Source of the DNA: JAABVD01 sp965204545
GTDB taxonomy: Bacteria > Verrucomicrobiota > Verrucomicrobiia > Opitutales > UBA2995
Assembly (NCBI GenBank): GCA_965204545.1
Contig: CBDBFA010000003.1
Location: 558,001 to 622,000, forward strand
Direction of reading: 5' to 3'
Length of the DNA: 64,000 bases
Numbering within the stretch: the first letter of the stretch is position 1; the number at the start of each line of letters is the position of its first letter. Below the pieces are notes generated by a model that searched no databases, was not told the origin of the DNA, and saw only the letters and a list, made by a program, of their open reading frames with translations. A program made the position numbers and the translations under genes. Below, piece by piece: positions 34,555 through 44,406 of the stretch.

Positions 34555-34756
34555 GATATTAGCTCCATTTTGAGTTTCATGGTCTTTTTTGACCTCAAGA
34601 GTTTCTCCCAGGTAACGGTTTTACCCGAATAGGCAGATTCACGCCCGTCGGGGTCATTCCTTGCAATCTTGACGAAGCCTGCGGAGTCAACCGATTCAAG
34701 GTTTGACCCCTTTTTAGGTAACCACAGCACAGTAGAAAATTTATAAAACATACGGA
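34555..34756. repeat. Intergenic region with REP palindrome
   Basis: It contains the second copy of the GGGGTCATTCC/AGGTTTGACCCC palindrome at 34650-34710. The rest has no feature I can name. Confidence 0.7.
34650..34710. repeat. REP-like palindrome, second type (copy 2)
   Basis: GGGGTCATTCCTTGCAATC pairs imperfectly with GATTCAAGGTTTGACCCC over 61 bases. It matches the copy at 7439-7499 except for a few bases, and the same preceding CCCGTC is present in both, so the repeated unit is slightly longer than the hairpin. Confidence 0.85.
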
Positions 34757-35641
34757 TTATTCCTGAATTTGGCCTTCGCTTACGCTCCACCCACCGTCGA
34801 CTGCGAGGACCTGACCGGTAGCGAATTTGGAACGGTCACCCAATAAGTAGAGGGCGGCTTGGTCGAGGTCGGAAGGGAGGCCCATGCGTCCTCCGTCCAA
34901 GGGTTGTTTGGTGGCAATGTATTTTTGCATGTCTTCATTCCGTGTCGCTCGTTCTGCCATGGGTGTTTCAACCAAAGCCGGAACCAGCACGTTGAAACGG
35001 ATATTGTTGCCAGCATAATAGGATGCGACCGATTTGGTGAAGCCGATAATGGCGGCTTTAGCAGTGGCATAAGCGTGGGTGGCGAAGTAGCGCGGCGATG
35101 GGGAGTATGCCAGGACCGATCCCAGGTTGAGCACGCTGCCGGGCTGTTCCCGTTGGAGGAATCTGCGCGCAGCAGCCCGGTTGGACCGAAAGAGGGAGGT
35201 GAGGTTCCATTCCAGTGTTCTTTCCCAACCTTCATCGGTGATCTCATGGAGTGGCCCGTCTCCAAACCGGCGACCGCTACCCCCGGCCACGTGGTAAAGT
35301 CCGTGAAATCCCCCGAAGGCCTCCAACGCGAGGTCGATGGCCCGGTCGGCCGTCTCCGGAGCAATGGCATCTGCCGCCACGACCTGACAGGATTTCCCCA
35401 GAGCTTTCCGGATTTTCCGGCAGTTTTCCTCAGATCTTCCGACCGCCACTATGCGTGCGCCGGCGCGAACACAAGCCACGGCCGCACTGCCTCCAATCCC
35501 CGTAGTGCCGCCAATTATGACGATGACTTTTCCTGCCAATTCGATGCCGGTTGATAATTTTGAATGCGCGACCGGAAGCAAGCCATATAGGCGCCTGCGG
35601 CGCCAATTAGGAATTAGGAATTGTGGAGAGATGAGAACCAC
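34757..35641 (-). CDS. SDR-family oxidoreductase
   Basis: This is a classical short-chain dehydrogenase/reductase: TTGIGG in the NAD(P)-binding loop, a catalytic Tyr/Lys in HAYATAKAA (Y-x-x-x-K) after LGSVLAYS, and VLAVDGGW near the end. It probably oxidises or reduces a sugar or hydroxy-acid in the cytoplasm. The start is uncertain: the open frame begins at a GTG at 35641 and its first 19 residues come from CTCTGTG and heptamer/hairpin DNA. A TTG at 35581 is a possible alternative. As elsewhere, repeats have intruded on the 5' end. Confidence 0.75.
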   Translation of the reverse strand: MVLISPQFLIPNWRRRRLYGLLPVAHSKLSTGIELAGKVIVIIGGTTGIGGSAAVACVRAGARIVAVGRSEENCRKIRKALGKSCQVVAADAIAPETADRAIDLALEAFGGFHGLYHVAGGSGRRFGDGPLHEITDEGWERTLEWNLTSLFRSNRAAARRFLQREQPGSVLNLGSVLAYSPSPRYFATHAYATAKAAIIGFTKSVASYYAGNNIRFNVLVPALVETPMAERATRNEDMQKYIATKQPLDGGRMGLPSDLDQAALYLLGDRSKFATGQVLAVDGGWSVSEGQIQE

Positions 35642-35804
35642 AGAGCACAGAGAGAGGCGAGAAGCGCTGGATACTGGCAGTTAATCGTACAAATGATCGT
35701 GACCGAAAGACGCACCAAGCCGAGCATTATTAACGGCAAGGATTTCGATCTTTACAATGCCGGGGCAGGCCATACAAAATGCCCGCTTCAGCGCAAGTCC
35801 TGAG
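35642..35804. repeat. Short intergenic region with degraded modules
   Basis: It holds degraded ACAGAGAG and GATCGT-like fragments (about 35640-35705) and then a native-looking leader for the downstream gene. No gene is seen. Confidence 0.5.
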
Positions 35805-38800
35805 ATGAAGTTCAAAGCCATAGCTTTCTTATGCACCCTGCTGGTCTTGTTTTTGGCCGGCAAGGTTTATGTGGAAAGGGGTAATCCCGGGAATCAGGTT
35901 AGCTCACTAGGCAAAGTTGATTACAATTTTCACGTAAAACCGATTCTGACCGATCGCTGTTACGAATGCCACGGTCCCGATGAGAATGCCCGCGAAGCAG
36001 ACCTGAGACTGGATCTGGAAGAGGGTGCGTTTGGAGACCTGGGTGGTGGCCATTACCCCATTGTTGCCGGAAAGCCCGATGAAAGTGAACTGATTTGGCG
36101 AATTTATGCGGAGGACGAGGATGACAGAATGCCACCCCCTGAATCCAGGCATTCCTTGACCCTTTCGGAGAAGGATTCCCTTAGAAAATGGATCGAGCAG
36201 GGAGCCGAGTGGAAGGAACACTGGGCTTTCGAACCACCAATGGTAATGGCTTTGTCCTTGGCTGAGTTACAGAAGCAAGCCAGCTACGAATGGGAAGCTG
36301 CCAATCCGATCGATCATTTTATTTTTCAAAAACTCGAGGAAAAGGGCCTTGAACCCTCTCCTGAAGCGGATAAGGAACACCTGATCCGCAGGATAAGTTT
36401 CGATCTCACTGGACTACCTCCCGATTTGGAGGCCATCGATGCTTTCTTAAAAGATGATTCGCCTGACGCCTATGAAAAGCTGGTCCATCGACTCCTGACG
36501 ACGGACGAACACGCCGAACGCATGGCTATGGAGTGGTTGGATGTGGCGCGTTACGGCGATACCCAGGGCATGCATTCCGATCGCGAACGCTATCACTGGC
36601 CTTGGCGAGATTGGGTCATAAAGGCCTTCAAGGAAAATATGCCTTACGACGATTTCCTTACCTGGCAGATGGCGGGGGATTTATTGCCCGACGCCACAAT
36701 GGAGCAAAAACTTGCCACTGCCTTTCACCGCAATCACCCGGTTTCGGCTGAAGGCGGTATTATCGACGAAGAGTTCCGTGTCAAATACGTGCAGGATCGT
36801 ACCAACACGACGGCAACGGCTTTGATGGGGCTTACCATGGAGTGCTCCGCCTGTCACGACCACAAGTTTGATCCCATTTCGCAGGAGGAATACTACCAAC
36901 TCTTTGCTTTCTTCAACAACCAGAAGGAGATTGGTATGGTAGCGGAAGGCGGAGGCTCCTCCGGACCGGTTTTATTGTTGCTGGAACCCGATCGGGAACA
37001 AGACCTGGCTGAACATTCTCAGCAAATTGACCAGACGCTTGGACAAATGGAAACGGCCGCTTCGACCATTGCGGACGAAACGAACTTTTTGGAAACCGCT
37101 CGAAGGCAGATTATCGAGCCGCCCGTGGCCGATGCCTTCTTTCCATTCGATGGTATTCGTCCGGAAGAAATCAAGGTGGAGGAAATCATCCACCGGGTAA
37201 TCCGAAATACTCCGATTGATAAAATAGTGGATGACAATCCAGTTTCGGTTGCCTCGGGTGAACCTCAGTTGGTGGAAGGCAGAATTGGCAAAGCCCTCGA
37301 CTTCGATCAGGAGTTTGATCTCGTTTTCCTTAGGGACGTGGGCACTTTTGATGTGAACGAACCCTTCTCAGCCGGGGCCTGGATTCGCACCAACAAGGAG
37401 GGCGAAAACCAAAGCATTTTGGGAATTTCCGGCAACCTTACCAAAAAAGCGTGGAGAGGTTGGGATTTGTTTTTGGATAAAGAGAATCGGCCTTCCATTC
37501 GTTTAATTGGTTTCTGGCCCCACAATTATTTACAAGTTACGGGCGATGTCTCCATCCCTACAGGTGATTGGCGTCATGTCTTGTTTACTTACGATGGTTC
37601 TGGGCGGGCAGACGGAACGCACCTTTACCTGAACGGGAAAAAGGTGAAATCTTTCACCAACTACGACAATTTGTACCGAACCTTGGTCCATCCTTGGAAG
37701 GAACAGGAAGGTTGGAAACAGAAGCCGGTCATGGTGGGAAGAAGCGGTCGGTTTTATACCGGTGATAATGGAGTATTCAGTGGTAGTATTGACCAGATCA
37801 ACCTATTCAACCGATACCTGACGGCTCGGGAGGTTGCGGCTCTCTATCAGCATGAATCGGGGGTGCCGATTGCCCCGGATAGTTTTACCGTAGAGGATTA
37901 CGTCGAGCACGCCATGCACCGCACCAATGCGGTCACTCAGGATCTAATCGGGCAACTCAGGGATTTGACCGGCGAAAAACTGAAACTCCTGGAAGATGTC
38001 ACAGAGATTATGGTCCTGGAAGAAATGCCGGAGGTCAGGAAAACATTTGTTCTTTACCGTGGGCAGTACAATTTACCGACCGATGAGGTCGGGCCGGGTA
38101 CCCCGCGCAAATTGCTGCCCTTCAGTGAAGATTTGCCCAGAAATCGCCTTGGGCTGGCTCGCTGGCTGGTCGACCGAAAAAATCCACTCACGGCCCGGGT
38201 AGCGGTCAACCGCTACTGGCAGATGATTTTTGGCAGGGGCATTGTGGATACACCGGAAGACTTCGGTAGGCAAGGCGCTCTTCCCAGTCATCCCGGGTTG
38301 CTGGACTGGCTCGCCATTTATTTTATGGAATCGGGCTGGGATGTCCGGGAACTGTTGCTGACCATGGTCACTTCCAACACCTATCGACAGACTTCAGCGG
38401 CGACGAATGAACATTGGGAAAGAGATCCCGGAAATAATTATCTGGCTCGAGGACCGAGCCGTCGCTTAACCGCCGAAATGATTCGAGACAATGCCCTGAA
38501 AGCCAGCGGTCTATTAGTGCAAAAAGTCGGTGGACCCAGCGTCAAGCCCTACCAACCCCCAGGTATTTGGATGAGGCCGACCGACCGAGACTATAAACAG
38601 GATTCAGGAGATAGCCTTTACCGAAGGAGCATGTATACTTATATCCGGCGGTCGACCCCACACCCGGCCATGATCGCCTTCAACGCGCCAAGCAGATCGG
38701 TCTGTACGGTTAAACGGGAAAGCACGACCACCCCGCTGCAAGCCTTAGTGCTCCTCAACGATCCTCAGTTTGTGGAATGTGCCAGAGTTCTAGCGCAAAG

Positions 38801-39077
38801 AATGCAGTTTGAAGGAGGGCGCAATGTTGAGAGTCAGGTCCGCTATGGCTTCCGGTTGCTGTGTGGCCGAAATCCGGATGAAAATGAACTCCAACTCCTG
38901 CAACAACAATTCCAGCTTGCCCTGAATAAGTATCAATCCGATCCCGAAGAGGCCGATGCCCTTCTGAGCGTGGGGGAGTATCCCCTCGATGAGTCGTTGG
39001 ACAAAATTCAGACCGCTGCTTTGGTCATGGTAGCCAATACTGTCATGAACTTTGATGGGGCCTATATGAAACGTTGA
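35805..39077 (+). CDS. PSD1-type secreted protein: PSCyt1, DUF1549, LamG, DUF1553
   Basis: The ATG at 35805 begins a signal peptide (MKFKAIAFLCTLLVLFLAGK) and gives 1090 residues; the frame extends to 35757 without a better start. PSCyt1 has CYECHGPDE (C52, C55, H56). DUF1549 has CSACHDHKFDP (C347, C350, H351). A LamG domain (about 480-690; GDWRHVLFTYDGSG, SIDQINLFNRYLTAREVAALY) sits between DUF1549 and DUF1553 (about 760-1040). It is a clear paralogue of 27366. The DUF1501 gene 21 bases downstream repeats the pairing. The function is unknown. Confidence 0.88.
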   Translation: MKFKAIAFLCTLLVLFLAGKVYVERGNPGNQVSSLGKVDYNFHVKPILTDRCYECHGPDENAREADLRLDLEEGAFGDLGGGHYPIVAGKPDESELIWRIYAEDEDDRMPPPESRHSLTLSEKDSLRKWIEQGAEWKEHWAFEPPMVMALSLAELQKQASYEWEAANPIDHFIFQKLEEKGLEPSPEADKEHLIRRISFDLTGLPPDLEAIDAFLKDDSPDAYEKLVHRLLTTDEHAERMAMEWLDVARYGDTQGMHSDRERYHWPWRDWVIKAFKENMPYDDFLTWQMAGDLLPDATMEQKLATAFHRNHPVSAEGGIIDEEFRVKYVQDRTNTTATALMGLTMECSACHDHKFDPISQEEYYQLFAFFNNQKEIGMVAEGGGSSGPVLLLLEPDREQDLAEHSQQIDQTLGQMETAASTIADETNFLETARRQIIEPPVADAFFPFDGIRPEEIKVEEIIHRVIRNTPIDKIVDDNPVSVASGEPQLVEGRIGKALDFDQEFDLVFLRDVGTFDVNEPFSAGAWIRTNKEGENQSILGISGNLTKKAWRGWDLFLDKENRPSIRLIGFWPHNYLQVTGDVSIPTGDWRHVLFTYDGSGRADGTHLYLNGKKVKSFTNYDNLYRTLVHPWKEQEGWKQKPVMVGRSGRFYTGDNGVFSGSIDQINLFNRYLTAREVAALYQHESGVPIAPDSFTVEDYVEHAMHRTNAVTQDLIGQLRDLTGEKLKLLEDVTEIMVLEEMPEVRKTFVLYRGQYNLPTDEVGPGTPRKLLPFSEDLPRNRLGLARWLVDRKNPLTARVAVNRYWQMIFGRGIVDTPEDFGRQGALPSHPGLLDWLAIYFMESGWDVRELLLTMVTSNTYRQTSAATNEHWERDPGNNYLARGPSRRLTAEMIRDNALKASGLLVQKVGGPSVKPYQPPGIWMRPTDRDYKQDSGDSLYRRSMYTYIRRSTPHPAMIAFNAPSRSVCTVKRESTTTPLQALVLLNDPQFVECARVLAQRMQFEGGRNVESQVRYGFRLLCGRNPDENELQLLQQQFQLALNKYQSDPEEADALLSVGEYPLDESLDKIQTAALVMVANTVMNFDGAYMKR

Positions 39078-39098
39078 TGAACATACAACCCTAATGTC

Positions 39099-40532
39099 AT
39101 GAGCGAGTGTCATCGATATACAAAATTCCTTTCCCGCAGAGAATTCCTGACCCATTCCGCCATGGGTTTCGGGGCACTGGGCTTGGCCTCCTTGCTGAAT
39201 CCTTCTCAATCCCATGCCTCCGATAGGCAACCGGCTATGCAACACTTCGCTCCCCGGGCAAAACGGGTCATTTACCTCTTTCAAAGCGGCGCTCCTTCGC
39301 AACACGAATTGTTTGATTACAAACCCCTTGTGCAACAGATGGTTGGCCAGGAGTTGCCCGAGTCCGTCCGAGGCCGACAACGCTTAACCGGTATGACGGC
39401 CGGGCAGACCTCGTTACCTTTGACTCCTTCCATTTTCCGTTTTAAACAACATGGACAATCCGGCGCCTGGTTGAGTGATTTGTTACCCTATCATGCCAGG
39501 ATTGCCGATGAAATATGCCTGATTAAGACGATGTACACGGAGGCCGTGAATCATGATCCGGCTTCGACCTTCATCCAAACCGGTTCGCAGTTTCCCGGAC
39601 GACCGGCCATCGGATCCTGGATCGACTACGGGTTGGGTAGTGAAAATGAAAATTTACCGGCTTTTATCGTCTTGATTACAAAAGCCCGTTTTGGCCAGCC
39701 GCTTTACTCCAGGCTTTGGGGAAATGGTTTTCTTCCCGCCAAACATCAGGGTGTGGAGTTTCGGTCCGGAAGCGACCCCGTTCTTTATTTGAAAAATCCC
39801 GGAGGAGTCAGCCGGGAGGACCGCAGGGCCCAGTTGCATATTCTCACCGAGTTACAGAAGGGACAATCCCGACGCTTCAACAACCCGGAAATCGAGGGGC
39901 GGATCGCTCAGTACGAAATGGCTTTTCGCATGCAGACCTCCGTTCCCAATATTACCGATACCTCCAACGAACCGGAATACATTTACGACTTATACGGTCC
40001 GGATTCCAAAAAACCTGGAACTTTCGCCGCCAATTGCCTGCTGGCCCGAAGACTGGCCGAGAAAGGGGTGCGGTTCATCCAATTATACCACCCCGGTTGG
40101 GATCAGCACAACGATTTACCGGAAGGAATCCAACGCCAGGCCAAGGACACCGATCAACCGACCGCTGCTTTGATTCTCGACCTGAAACAGCGAGGACTGC
40201 TGGAGGACACGCTTGTGATCTGGGGAGGCGAGTTTGGCCGGACAACTTATTGCCAGGGAGAATTAACCGAAACCAATTACGGACGCGATCATCATCCTAA
40301 ATGCTTCACCATCTGGATGGCCGGAGCGGGCGTCAAAAAGGGCTTCTCTTACGGGAAAACCGATGCGTTCAGCTACAACATCGTTGAAAACCCGGTTCAC
40401 GTTCATGATTTCCAGGCCACGCTTATGCACTTGCTGGGCATCGACCATGAACGGTTAGTTTTCAAATATCAGGGTAGATATTTCCGCCTCACCGACGTCC
40501 ATGGACGAGTGGTTGAGGATATCTTGGCCTAG
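39099..40532 (+). CDS. DUF1501 protein with Tat signal
   Basis: The leader FLSRREFLTHSAMGFGALGLAS is an SRREFL-type Tat signal, so export is expected. DUF1501 blocks are IWGGEFGRTTYCQGEL, GRDHHPKCFTIWMAGAGVKKG and LTDVHGRVVEDI. It is 477 residues long and closest in the window to the protein at 30657. It is 21 bases downstream of a PSD1 gene, so one operon is likely. Function unknown. Confidence 0.87.
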   Translation: MSECHRYTKFLSRREFLTHSAMGFGALGLASLLNPSQSHASDRQPAMQHFAPRAKRVIYLFQSGAPSQHELFDYKPLVQQMVGQELPESVRGRQRLTGMTAGQTSLPLTPSIFRFKQHGQSGAWLSDLLPYHARIADEICLIKTMYTEAVNHDPASTFIQTGSQFPGRPAIGSWIDYGLGSENENLPAFIVLITKARFGQPLYSRLWGNGFLPAKHQGVEFRSGSDPVLYLKNPGGVSREDRRAQLHILTELQKGQSRRFNNPEIEGRIAQYEMAFRMQTSVPNITDTSNEPEYIYDLYGPDSKKPGTFAANCLLARRLAEKGVRFIQLYHPGWDQHNDLPEGIQRQAKDTDQPTAALILDLKQRGLLEDTLVIWGGEFGRTTYCQGELTETNYGRDHHPKCFTIWMAGAGVKKGFSYGKTDAFSYNIVENPVHVHDFQATLMHLLGIDHERLVFKYQGRYFRLTDVHGRVVEDILA

Positions 40533-41061
40533 CCAGAATACCTCACCTTCGTGCCTCTCGAAATCATCAACCGTGCCCATCCGTGGTTTGCTCTTTCCCC
40601 ACGCCATCACCTCTCCTCTCTTTCTCAGCATCTCAGCATCTCAAAATCCATTCATCATTAGCGCCCCCAGCCGTTCTCCCTCTCTCCTTCATTCCATCAT
40701 TCCCCCACTTCATCACTTCTTTCCTTTCGATCACGATCACGATCACGATTAATCTCAGCACCTTCATCCTTCATCCTTCAGCCTTCAGCCTTTCTAACCT
40801 CCCCCTTCCTGTCACGCTGTAGACCTGCAAGGCGAAGGCGGATGCGTTTCTCAGCGCTCTTTGCGAGAGTCTTCTCCCCTTTTGCGCCTTTTGTGGCTAT
40901 TTCTTCCTTCCTCTCCCCTTTGTGCCTCTGTGCCATCTCGCCTCGGCGAGATCCCATTCCTAATTGGCGCCCCCGGCGCCTTCCCCCACTCTTTGCGTTT
41001 CTCAGCGCTCTTTGCGAGAGTCCTTACCCCCATTCCATCACTCCCCCATTCCATCATTCCA
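40533..41061. repeat. Long intergenic repeat mosaic
   Basis: No gene is seen. It contains octamer arrays (about 40680-40727 and 41028-41070), a GATCAC block (about 40728-40752), exactly four CCTTCAK heptamers (40761-40788), two inverted CTCTCGCAAAGAGCGC ends (about 40848-40872 and 40995-41022), the ATCTCGCCTCGGCGAGAT palindrome (about 40936-40953), and a heptamer/hairpin module (40956-40980). The octamers overlap the stop codon of the next gene. Confidence 0.8.
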
Positions 41062-42201
41062 TCACTCCATGTTCCTTTCCTGGGCTATACAGTTGTCGCC
41101 GAGTAGTCGGTACCGGCCAATCTTCATGGCTTTTCCCCGGTCGGCGGACCCAATGACCGCGAACAGGGTTGCCAGGGTGTCCAGGTTATTGCGCGCCGAA
41201 TTGAAGGGTTGGCGGTCCTCCTCGATGGCGCATATCAATTCACCCATGGTTCCCTGGAAGCCTTCCTCAAACCATTGACCTTCCAATTGGGCGGTGGCTT
41301 TGCCATGGTCGGTCTCCAGGATGACTTCCGAAATCTTACAAACCTCGCCGGAAGCACTGAGGGTTCCCTTGGACCCGGTAACGGTAATGCGTTCCAAGGC
41401 GCCCTGTTTGCTGTGGCCGTCGAATCCGAGGGTGGCAAAACCCTTGCTGAATTGAATGACCGCTCCCCCCATCATGGGCGGGATTATGGTCTGCTCACTG
41501 GCCGGGCGAACGGTTCCCAATGCCAGTTCGGCATTCTGGCCTTTGAAAAAGTTGACCGTGGCATCGATCCAATGAACGGCGAAGTCGTAGAGAATTATGT
41601 GATGTATGGTTTCGAAGGGAGTGCCCTGGATCCAGGTATGGTCCCAGTTCAAATGAAGGTTTACGGTGTGGATATGGCCGATGAGGCCGGAATCGATGGC
41701 TTGCTGGATGTAGCGCAGATAAGGGGCCCATCGACCATTTTGGTTAACCGCTAATTTGAGATCGAGTTGTTCGGCTAGTTGCGTAAGCCTTTCCGCTACT
41801 TCCAGATCGAGGGCAAAGGGTTTTTGGCTGAGCACGTGTTTGCCGGCTTTCAAGGCGGCCTCGATGACGGCAGCGCGAGGTCCCGGGTGTAGGGCAATAT
41901 CCACGACCTCGATGGTTTCATCGGACAGGAGGTCTTGGTAAGCCCCATGACAGACTGCTTCGGGATAAAATGCTTTCTGCCGCTCCCTGGCGGCTTCCGG
42001 ATTCAGATCGCATAATCCGACGACCTCCAGTCCCGTTTGCCGATAGGCTTTTAAGTGATAGGGTGAGATACCGCCGCAACCAATCAGGCCGATTCCGGGA
42101 CGATAGTCTTTTGGCTGGGGTGGCCTGTATTCCAGATCCGGGGCGGGGAATTCTACGATCTCTTTTTCCGCATCCAGACTGTAGTTGGCATCGTCCGGCA
42201 T
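41062..42201 (-). CDS. Gfo/Idh/MocA family oxidoreductase
   Basis: The protein is a cytoplasmic NAD(P)-dependent dehydrogenase with a Rossmann domain (GIGLIGCGGISPYHLKAYR near residue 31) and the family's catalytic block EVVDIALHPG...KHVLSQKPFALD. The substrate is unknown, but many relatives act on sugars or inositol. The frame extends to 42570, but ATG 42201 shares a base with the stop of the upstream oxidoreductase (TGATG), so it is preferred (379 residues). Its TGA stop is encoded by the octamer repeat CATCACTCCAT. The two oxidoreductases form an operon. Confidence 0.85.
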   Translation of the reverse strand: MPDDANYSLDAEKEIVEFPAPDLEYRPPQPKDYRPGIGLIGCGGISPYHLKAYRQTGLEVVGLCDLNPEAARERQKAFYPEAVCHGAYQDLLSDETIEVVDIALHPGPRAAVIEAALKAGKHVLSQKPFALDLEVAERLTQLAEQLDLKLAVNQNGRWAPYLRYIQQAIDSGLIGHIHTVNLHLNWDHTWIQGTPFETIHHIILYDFAVHWIDATVNFFKGQNAELALGTVRPASEQTIIPPMMGGAVIQFSKGFATLGFDGHSKQGALERITVTGSKGTLSASGEVCKISEVILETDHGKATAQLEGQWFEEGFQGTMGELICAIEEDRQPFNSARNNLDTLATLFAVIGSADRGKAMKIGRYRLLGDNCIAQERNME

Positions 42202-43274
42202 CAGTCTGCCAATCTCACGGTTGACTTCAGGTTGGCGCTTTGCACGGCAGCGTCCACAACGAGTTGCCCAATGCGGGCGATCTGCGGATCGAGAGGTCCT
42301 TCCATGGGAAGACCGTTTTCCAGGCAATGCAGGACGTAGGGAACGGGCGCGTGGAACGGATGCTGCAAATCGTCGCAAGGGATGGTTTCGCCTTCGGGAT
42401 GTCGGCGGGTCTGGACGTGGATGGACGGTTCGAGGTCGTAAGAGGCAATGGTGCCGTTGCTGCCGATGATATTGAATCCGCATTTGGGTTGGGGTTGGTG
42501 GATCCATGGATCGGTAAAGGTGCCCCATTTGGTTTCGAATTTGGACAAGGTTCCATCGGCATAGCGGCAAATGGAAATGCTGTGCTCGTCCACTTCCAGG
42601 CTGGGATCGCCCCCGATTACAGTGGTTACTTCGATGGGAATTTGCCCCCCGTTAAACCAGGCTGCCAGGGTGGTTCCATAACCGAGATAATCCAAAAGGG
42701 AACCACCACCCTCGCTCTTTTTATAGAACCAGCTTTCCGCCTTCCGCTCGGGGGTGACCTCAAGGACGACCTTGTCCGCTCCATGGGCCAACGGGCCGCG
42801 ATTGCCGTCATAAAAATGAACTTCCCTCACTCGGCCGATTTTTCCTTCGCTGATGAGCCGGTAGGTAGTGGCGTGAGACGGATACCAGCGCAAGGGCCAA
42901 TTGATAACGAGTTGCCGGTCTTCCCGCACCGCAGCCAACATGCGGTCGGCCGCGGCCAGATTGTCGGCAAAGGGCTTTTCAACAAATATATGCGTTCCAA
43001 ACGGGGCAATTTTTTCCACGTATTCGGCATGACGGGCGGTTGCGGCACATATGATGACCAGATCCGGTTCAGTCATCCCCAAACAGACGTCGATGTCGGT
43101 AAAAACGCGGTCCGGCGAGATTTCAAAATTTGCAATGGCATCCTCCATGCGCCTGGGATCGTCATCGCATATGCCGGCAATCTCCGCCGAAGGATGCTCA
43201 TGGGTCTGACGGAGCAAGTCCCCCATGTGCATGTGGTCAAAATTTATTCCAACTACTTTCCAGTTTTTGCTCAT
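42201..43274 (-). CDS. Gfo/Idh/MocA family oxidoreductase
   Basis: This 357-residue protein is the first gene of a two-gene operon of Gfo/Idh/MocA oxidoreductases. It has VVGINFDHMHMGDLL in place of the usual GxGxxG, so the cofactor-binding loop is divergent. GTHIFVEKPFADN is the usual EKP block. A catalytic His may be in the segment after residue 170. Substrate unknown. Only six bases separate its ATG from the IS3 element end at 43281, so its native promoter and most of its leader are gone. Confidence 0.85.
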   Translation of the reverse strand: MSKNWKVVGINFDHMHMGDLLRQTHEHPSAEIAGICDDDPRRMEDAIANFEISPDRVFTDIDVCLGMTEPDLVIICAATARHAEYVEKIAPFGTHIFVEKPFADNLAAADRMLAAVREDRQLVINWPLRWYPSHATTYRLISEGKIGRVREVHFYDGNRGPLAHGADKVVLEVTPERKAESWFYKKSEGGGSLLDYLGYGTTLAAWFNGGQIPIEVTTVIGGDPSLEVDEHSISICRYADGTLSKFETKWGTFTDPWIHQPQPKCGFNIIGSNGTIASYDLEPSIHVQTRRHPEGETIPCDDLQHPFHAPVPYVLHCLENGLPMEGPLDPQIARIGQLVVDAAVQSANLKSTVRLAD

Positions 43275-43342
43275 ACCTTATACTGCCCCCACTTAAGGAA
43301 ATGATGGAAATAAGGGAGTGATCAATCAAGGATTACTCGATA

Positions 43343-43621
43343 ATGAAAAGACGTAAATGGACGGCTCAACAGAAGCTTCAAATCGTAATACAAGGACTGA
43401 AAGGAAACGTGACGGTAGGCGAGTTATGCAACCGCCATCAGATCAGTCAGACCCAGTATTACCAGTGGAAAGATCGTTTGCTCAAAGACGGATCGAAGAT
43501 TTTCAATTATGGAGGTCCGGACCGCGAAGCTGATCGTTTAAGGAGGGAAATCTCGAAACTCAAAGGCATCATTGGAGATCTGACCGTAGAGTTAAAAAAA
43601 AACGACGACGAGTGGCTATGA
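43343..43621 (+). CDS. IS3-family transposase, OrfA
   Basis: The 92-residue protein has a helix-turn-helix (KWTAQQKLQIVIQGLKGN and VGELCNRHQISQTQYYQWK) that binds the terminal repeats, then a leucine-zipper-like helix. It ends in a run of nine A residues (43594-43602) just before the overlap with orfB. IS3 elements make the active OrfAB fusion by -1 frameshifting at such runs; orfB is in the -1 frame. Confidence 0.9.
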   Translation: MKRRKWTAQQKLQIVIQGLKGNVTVGELCNRHQISQTQYYQWKDRLLKDGSKIFNYGGPDREADRLRREISKLKGIIGDLTVELKKNDDEWL

Positions 43622-44406
43622 GGCGGCGTAAACGCAGTCAAGCGGTGATGGAGCAAGACAAGCAACTGCTTGAGCTGATCGAGCCCATCAAAGCCGATCA
43701 CCCGGCCTGGGGCTATCGTCGGGTATGGGCCTATCTGCGATACCGCAAGGGCCTGGCGGTGGGCAAGAACCGGATCTACCGCATCCTGAAGGAAAACCGG
43801 TTACTGGCGCAAAATGTGCGCAAATTAAAGGCAAAACGCGGCTCTAAGGGCAGCAAACCAACCACGGACAGGCCCAATGAGCTGTGGGGCATCGACATGA
43901 CCAAAATCAAGGTCGAGTCCTGGGGTTGGCTGTATCTGGTGGTGGTTAAAGACTGGGGCAGTAAAAAGATCGTAGGCTGGTCCTTATCGGTCACGAGCAA
44001 GACCAGGGACTGGCTCGATGCTTTGGAAATGGCCGTGCAGCGCCAGTTTCGCGAAGGCATCCGCGAGCATGGCGCGGTCAGGTTGGTCAGCGACAACGGC
44101 TGTCAACCCACCTCGGCAAACTTTATGGCGGCCTGTCGGGTGCTGGGCATCGCCCAAATCTTTACTTCCTTCAACAACCCCAAAGGCAATGCCGATACCG
44201 AAAGGGTTTTTCGCACCCTAAAGGAGGACCTGATCTGGCTCAATGAGTGGTTTAGCTTCGAACAACTCCTGCAGGCGCTCAAAAATTGGATCGAAGAGTA
44301 TAATAAAGATTATCCTCACTCAGAAATAAATCACAGGACACCTCAACAATTTGAGGACCAATTTAACCCATCAACCAGCAACAAATACTCTCTAATTGAA
44401 TCTTGA
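43612..44406 (+). CDS. IS3-family transposase, OrfB (DDE domain)
   Basis: This is the catalytic part with an rve integrase core. DDE residues are visible in LWGIDMTKI (Asp), VSDNGCQPTS (Asp) and KGNADTERVFRTLKED (Glu). The N-terminal HTH_21-like part is present (HPAWGYRRVWAYLR). 264 residues is normal. A GTG at 43612 and an ATG at 43618 are possible independent starts, but the main product is expected to be the frameshifted OrfAB. Confidence 0.9.
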   Translation: MAMRRRKRSQAVMEQDKQLLELIEPIKADHPAWGYRRVWAYLRYRKGLAVGKNRIYRILKENRLLAQNVRKLKAKRGSKGSKPTTDRPNELWGIDMTKIKVESWGWLYLVVVKDWGSKKIVGWSLSVTSKTRDWLDALEMAVQRQFREGIREHGAVRLVSDNGCQPTSANFMAACRVLGIAQIFTSFNNPKGNADTERVFRTLKEDLIWLNEWFSFEQLLQALKNWIEEYNKDYPHSEINHRTPQQFEDQFNPSTSNKYSLIES

